64,000 nt of DNA, taken from Bradyrhizobium arachidis. GTDB taxonomy: Bacteria > Pseudomonadota > Alphaproteobacteria > Rhizobiales > Xanthobacteraceae. The DNA lies in NCBI RefSeq assembly GCF_024758505.1, contig NZ_CP077970.1, positions 8,494,001 through 8,558,000 of the forward strand, in the 5' to 3' direction. The notes below the pieces were generated by a model. The model was not told where the DNA came from, searched no databases, and saw only the letters and a list, made by a program, of their open reading frames with translations. The position numbers and the translations under genes were made by a program. Numbering within the stretch: the stretch's first letter is position 1; each line of letters starts with the position of its first letter. Positions 60,952-64,000 of the stretch are shown piece after piece.

Positions 60952-61446
60952 TCAGCCTTGCGGCGGCGACTGATCGTTCGGCGGAGTCGGACGCGGCTTG
61001 TGCTGCGCCATGAACTGGTCGAACTCTTCCTTGTCCTTGGCGTGACGCAGGCGATCGAGGAAGTTCTTGAACTCGACCTGCTCCTCCTCAAGACGCCGCA
61101 GCGTTTCCGTGCGGTATTCGTCGAAGGCGCGGTTGCCGGACGACGGCGGGCCGAAGCCGAAGCCAAAACCGCGGCGCTCCATGCGGTCGCGCATGCGGTC
61201 CATCTTGTACTGCATCCGCTCCATCTTGTTCTGCCAGCGATCGCCGTCGCGGTGACTCCAACACGTCATCTTTCTGCTCCCGAGTGTGAAAAAGAGAAGG
61301 GCAAGTCCGATCGGCCACCAGATGATGAAGCCGAGGATGGTCACGGCGATCCAGCCGGGATGCCAGGGCGTGTCGAGCATGTGGGGGCGATGATAGGTTT
61401 CGTCCGAAGGGCCGCGCCATCGATTGACATCTGCGGTGTAGGCCAT
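60952..61446 (-). CDS. DUF2852 membrane protein
   Basis: A 164-residue protein. WHPGWIAVTILGFIIWWPIG and a second half-segment anchor it (about 28-55). The rest is charged and helical (MERMQYKMDRMRDRMERR, then RLEEEQVEFKNFLDRLRHAK), the DUF2852 pattern. Function unknown. A perfect 8-3-8 palindrome lies 35 bases upstream of its ATG, matching one at the start of the upstream TetR gene, so it is probably repressed by that protein. Confidence 0.85.
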   Translation of the reverse strand: MAYTADVNRWRGPSDETYHRPHMLDTPWHPGWIAVTILGFIIWWPIGLALLFFTLGSRKMTCWSHRDGDRWQNKMERMQYKMDRMRDRMERRGFGFGFGPPSSGNRAFDEYRTETLRRLEEEQVEFKNFLDRLRHAKDKEEFDQFMAQHKPRPTPPNDQSPPQG

Positions 61447-61480
61447 TTCCCGTCTCCATCACGGCATTGCGCCGTTGTGA

Positions 61481-61499
61481 ATGTAAATAACATTTACAT
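61481..61499. promoter_or_regulatory. 8-3-8 operator upstream of the DUF2852 gene
   Basis: ATGTAAAT-AAC-ATTTACAT, a perfect palindrome 35 bases before the DUF2852 start, of the same form as the site at 62306-62324. Confidence 0.72.
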
Positions 61500-61566
61500 A
61501 GCTAACCCATCTCTTGTTTTTGTCAAGCCAGCCGCCCGACAGGTCCGATCAATTATTTGCGCAATC

Positions 61567-62307
61567 TTATTTCGGCTTGCCCCAGGGGCCGCCGGGAGGG
61601 ACCCCCGAACCGGAGGAGGCCTCCGGTGGGACCGGCGGCGGCTCGGCGCCTTTGGGCGGCGGGCGGCGGTCGGTTGGGAAGCCGAGGCCGCGCAGATAGA
61701 TCAGCACTTCGGCTTCGAGAAGATCATCCGGGGACATCGGCAGCTTGCGCCGCGCCGCGTCACCGCGGGAGAACAGCGAGGCGACGCCGTGCGCCATCGA
61801 CCAGATATGCAGCGCCATCATCATCGCGGGCGGACGCGGCGTGCCCGGGGGTGCGAGTGCTGCGAGCCGTTCGGCAGCGGCGCGAATGATGCTGAATGCG
61901 CGCTCGCTCGCGGCCAGCAAGGCAGGGTTGGCATCGGCCGGAAGGCCGGATTCGAACATCGCGGAATAGAAGGCTGGCTCCTCGCGGGCGAAGGCGAGAT
62001 AGGCCTTGCCGACGCGCTCGAACGCCGAGACCGTGTCGGGCCGCCCGTCGTCCCAGGCCGCCGTCAGCCGCTGCTCGAACTGCTCAAAACCGCGCTGGGC
62101 AATCGAGGACAACAGCTCGTCGCGGTCGCGAAAATGCCGGTAAGGGGCTGCCGGGCTGACGCCGGCCATGCGCGCGGCATCGGCAAAGGTGAAGCCGGCC
62201 GCGCCCTTCTCGGCGATCAGCCCCAGCGCTGCCTGCAACAGCGCTTCCTTCAGGTTGCCGTGATGATAGCCGCGCTCGGCGCGGCGCTGCTCCTTGCGCC
62301 AGCTCAT
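61567..62307 (-). CDS. TetR family regulator (WHG-domain type)
   Basis: A 246-residue regulator with helix-turn-helix (YHHGNLKEALLQAALGLIAE ... GVSPAAPYRHFRDRDELLSS, about 14-63), a C-terminal ligand domain and a Pro/Gly-rich tail (about 220-246). The start codon at 62307 overlaps an 8-3-8 palindrome (62306-62324), implying autorepression. The DUF2852 gene 120 bases downstream has the same site. Confidence 0.88.
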   Translation of the reverse strand: MSWRKEQRRAERGYHHGNLKEALLQAALGLIAEKGAAGFTFADAARMAGVSPAAPYRHFRDRDELLSSIAQRGFEQFEQRLTAAWDDGRPDTVSAFERVGKAYLAFAREEPAFYSAMFESGLPADANPALLAASERAFSIIRAAAERLAALAPPGTPRPPAMMMALHIWSMAHGVASLFSRGDAARRKLPMSPDDLLEAEVLIYLRGLGFPTDRRPPPKGAEPPPVPPEASSGSGVPPGGPWGKPK

Positions 62308-62324
62308 GTGAAAGGCTTTTACAT
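62306..62324. promoter_or_regulatory. 8-3-8 operator overlapping the TetR start codon
   Basis: ATGTGAAA-GGC-TTTTACAT: the same layout as 61481-61499 with one imperfect pair in each arm; two of its bases belong to the ATG of the TetR gene. Confidence 0.62.
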
Positions 62325-62506
62325 GAGCCGGACGCGAAGGTCACTAGCAGGGGCAGATTTGGTGAACCGGATCATTCCGGGGGTGGCTCAGGTCTGACCC
62401 AACAGGCTTGCGCCTCACATTCGAAATCCGAGCGTTAACGCCCCTGTGTGTGGCCCCGGTGCCCAGCTTCTGTATGTTTCGCAGACAGCATCGATGGGTC
62501 CCCGCC

Positions 62507-62698
62507 ATGCTTCCTGTGATCCTTGCCGCAATTCTCTATCTCAGCCTGATCTATGTGTGCGGGCGCTACACTGCGAAATTCGCGGCGGAGAGAGGACGCT
62601 CCAGGGCCGCCTGGTTCGTCATCGGCGGGCTGTTCTATCCTCTTCCGTATCTCGTCCTGGCGCTCTTGCCACCCCGCCGCAAGGCGACGCCGGCCTGA
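62507..62698 (+). CDS. Small membrane protein (63 aa)
   Basis: MLPVILAAILYLSLIYVCGR, then a basic loop (KFAAERGRSRAAWF) and a second segment (VIGGLFYPLPYLVLALLPPR). The start could also be ATG 62474 (MFRRQHRW). Function unknown. Confidence 0.55.
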   Translation: MLPVILAAILYLSLIYVCGRYTAKFAAERGRSRAAWFVIGGLFYPLPYLVLALLPPRRKATPA

Positions 62699-62767
62699 CG
62701 TCCGACCGCAAACAATCGCGGTCCCTTGCGGAAGGGTGGTTACGGAAATTCAAGCCAAGGCCCGCCG

Positions 62768-62804
62768 GATTCCGGGTTCAATGCGACGCTCCGCCCGGAA
62801 TGAC
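62768..62804. repeat. Partial copy of the palindromic intergenic repeat
   Basis: GATTCCGGGTTC (62768-62779) and CCCGGAATGAC (62794-62804) are the inner-right and outer-right arms of the element at 63658-63749, with the left half missing. Confidence 0.55.
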
Positions 62805-62815
62805 GGCCGCCTGGA

Positions 62816-63181
62816 CTAACCCGCTGGGATCGGCAGGACCGGCATCACCTCGACGCCCTCGCCCGGGAAGTTCGCGAAATGCGGATGGTTCTCGAACAGC
62901 TTTGCCGCGGCCGCCTGGGACGGGGCTCGCACCAACGTGAAGCCGGTGAGCTGGTTCGTAACGTCCGTGGCGCCATTTGCATCGATCTTCGTGGTCTTGC
63001 CGAGCGGGCCGCCCATCTCGACGATGACGGAGTGGTGCTTCTCGACCCAGCCTTTCCAGGCCTTGACGCCCTCGATCTCCTTGGCCTTGCGTTCGGCTTC
63101 GGGCAGCGCCATCCAGGCGGCCATCCTCGGGCTGGTTTTGCTGCCGATATAGACAGCGAGATAAAGGTCATTCGTGCTCAT
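62816..63181 (-). CDS. YciI-like protein
   Basis: A 121-residue protein (MSTNDLYLAVYIGSKTSPRM ... VIVEMGGPLGKTTKIDANGA ... GFTLVRAPSQAAAAKLFENH) with the ferredoxin-like YCII-related pattern. The ATG at 63181 follows AGGAGA. Probably a dimeric alpha-beta barrel; function unknown. One of three YciI-like genes in a row on the minus strand. Confidence 0.75.
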   Translation of the reverse strand: MSTNDLYLAVYIGSKTSPRMAAWMALPEAERKAKEIEGVKAWKGWVEKHHSVIVEMGGPLGKTTKIDANGATDVTNQLTGFTLVRAPSQAAAAKLFENHPHFANFPGEGVEVMPVLPIPAG

Positions 63182-63215
63182 GGTCTTCTCCTGGTTGATT
63201 GCTGACGAAGGCGAT

Positions 63216-63638
63216 CTAGCGGCGGGCCCTGCTGCCCTTCTGGAGCTCGGCAAAGCCCGCGGCGGCTTCCTGCACGTCCGGCGAAAAGTCGGTCATCTCC
63301 TGCACCTGGCGGATTTCGATCACCTCATTGGCCGAGGCCGGACACTTCTTGGCCCAGGCAATCGCCTCGGCACGCGAGGCAACCTCGATCATCCAGTAGC
63401 CGCCGAGCACTTCCTTGGCCTCGGCGAAGGGACCGTCGGTGACGAGGGGCTCGCCGGTGGCGAAGGAGACGCGCGCGCCCATCGACGGCGGATGCAGGCC
63501 GTCCAGCGTGATCAGCACGCCGGCGTCCTGTAGCTGCTCATTGTAGCGCATCATCGCGGCGACGCGCTCGGGATCGAGCTGCACGTCCGGCGGCGCGGTC
63601 TCATAGCCGAGAGGGATCATCAGCATCATGAAACGCAT
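63216..63638 (-). CDS. YciI/DGPF-domain protein
   Basis: A 140-residue protein beginning MRFMMLMIPLGYETAPPDVQ with the diagnostic VTDGPFAEAKEVLGGYWMIE (about 66-85) and a family-style tail (NEVIEIRQVQEMTDF). Such proteins often sit by ECF sigma factor genes in Actino- and Proteobacteria; none is seen here within the window. The ATG at 63638 follows GAGGA. Confidence 0.85.
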   Translation of the reverse strand: MRFMMLMIPLGYETAPPDVQLDPERVAAMMRYNEQLQDAGVLITLDGLHPPSMGARVSFATGEPLVTDGPFAEAKEVLGGYWMIEVASRAEAIAWAKKCPASANEVIEIRQVQEMTDFSPDVQEAAAGFAELQKGSRARR

Positions 63639-63657
63639 GGGTGTCCTCGTTTGCTTC

Positions 63658-63749
63658 GTCATTCCGGGGCGACGCGCTGGCATCGAACCCGGAATCCAGA
63701 GGTCGTGGAACGAGATTCCGGGTTCGCGCTTCGCGCGCCCCGGAATGAC
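63658..63749. repeat. Palindromic intergenic repeat, copy 2
   Basis: Outer arms GTCATTCCGGGGCG (63658-63671) and CGCCCCGGAATGAC (63736-63749), inner arms GAACCCGGAATC (63685-63696) and GATTCCGGGTTC (63714-63725). The outer arms are identical to those of the element at 21286-21416. Confidence 0.8.
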
Positions 63750-63759
63750 GGCTACGCCG

Positions 63760-64000
63760 TCACTTCTTCGCAGCGTAGGCGCGGGTGCGCTCTTCCTGCT
63801 CGCGCAGCTCCGGCGTAAGGGCTTCGCCAAAATCTTCCACGGCAAACACCTGGCGGATCTCGATCTCGGCGCCGGGTTCGAAGGGCGCGCGCTTCATCCA
63901 GGAGATTGCCTCATCAAGCGAGGCGGTCTTGATCAGCCAGAAGCCGGCGATCAGGTCGGACGTCAGCTTGAACGGGCCGCGCGTGACGCCGGCCGCGCCG
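63760..64000 (-). CDS. YciI-like protein (5' end outside window)
   Basis: The last 80 residues (TRGPFKLTSDLIAGFWLIKT ... AEIEIRQVFAVEDFGEALTP ... AAKK) resemble the DGPF protein beside it, with RGPF in place of DGPF. Probably a tandem paralogue. The start lies beyond the right edge. Confidence 0.8.
   Translation of the reverse strand, partial: GAAGVTRGPFKLTSDLIAGFWLIKTASLDEAISWMKRAPFEPGAEIEIRQVFAVEDFGEALTPELREQEERTRAYAAKK

Overview
The window is high-GC DNA with alphaproteobacterial gene content, most like Bradyrhizobium. The taxon is inferred from gene order and protein style (pntA with the aa3-oxidase subunit IV peptide, pyk-DUF1036-DUF1244-gapR, tolQRAB, cpoB-tilS-ftsH, many small rhizobial proteins), not from a search. 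I saw no rRNA, tRNA, CRISPR array, prophage or intact insertion sequence.

Layout. 0-7.8 kb: truncated pntA and a cytochrome oxidase peptide, a large patatin-like membrane lipase, a TetR regulator divergent from a membrane fatty acid hydroxylase, a winged-helix/TPR regulator and a DUF1127 protein. 7.8-17.6 kb: M3 oligopeptidase, a TacA-like sigma-54 response regulator, an L,D-transpeptidase, a DUF882 (M15-like) murein protein and a class III cyclase/TPR protein. 17.8-25.4 kb: the conserved gapR-DUF1244-DUF1036-pyk block, a TetR regulator, a PAP2 phosphatase, a Flp pilin and a polytopic membrane protein. 25.4-33.2 kb: an island of small proteins around cspA and a TTG-started rpsU, with an ABC-type binding protein and a DUF3052-DUF2867 pair.

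33.2-46.8 kb: cell envelope and division block on the minus strand: tolQ, tolR, tolA, tolB, then an insertion of a GGDEF/EAL protein, a FeeM-like N-acyl synthase and an AraC regulator, then pal, cpoB, tilS and ftsH. 47-59 kb: metabolic accessory region with a FAD/Rieske oxidoreductase, a linalool dehydratase/isomerase-like enzyme overlapping a SCO protein, a TetR regulator, gamma-glutamyltransferase, SDR, branched-chain type binding protein, acyl-CoA synthetase, a hydroxychromene-carboxylate isomerase-like protein and an HxlR regulator. 59-64 kb: serine acetyltransferase, three small membrane proteins, a DUF2852-TetR pair and a cluster of YciI-like proteins.

Two themes stand out. First, sites matching the CtrA consensus lie upstream of the TacA-like regulator and the FeeM-like synthase, and weaker ones upstream of pal and the DUF882 gene. 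This suggests cell-cycle control of envelope and signalling genes. Second, four local regulators each sit beside a pair of matching palindromes, so four small regulons can be read directly from the sequence. A duplicated 60-base gene tail flanks the AraC gene and records how the tol-pal cluster was split. Every functional statement is from sequence reading only.
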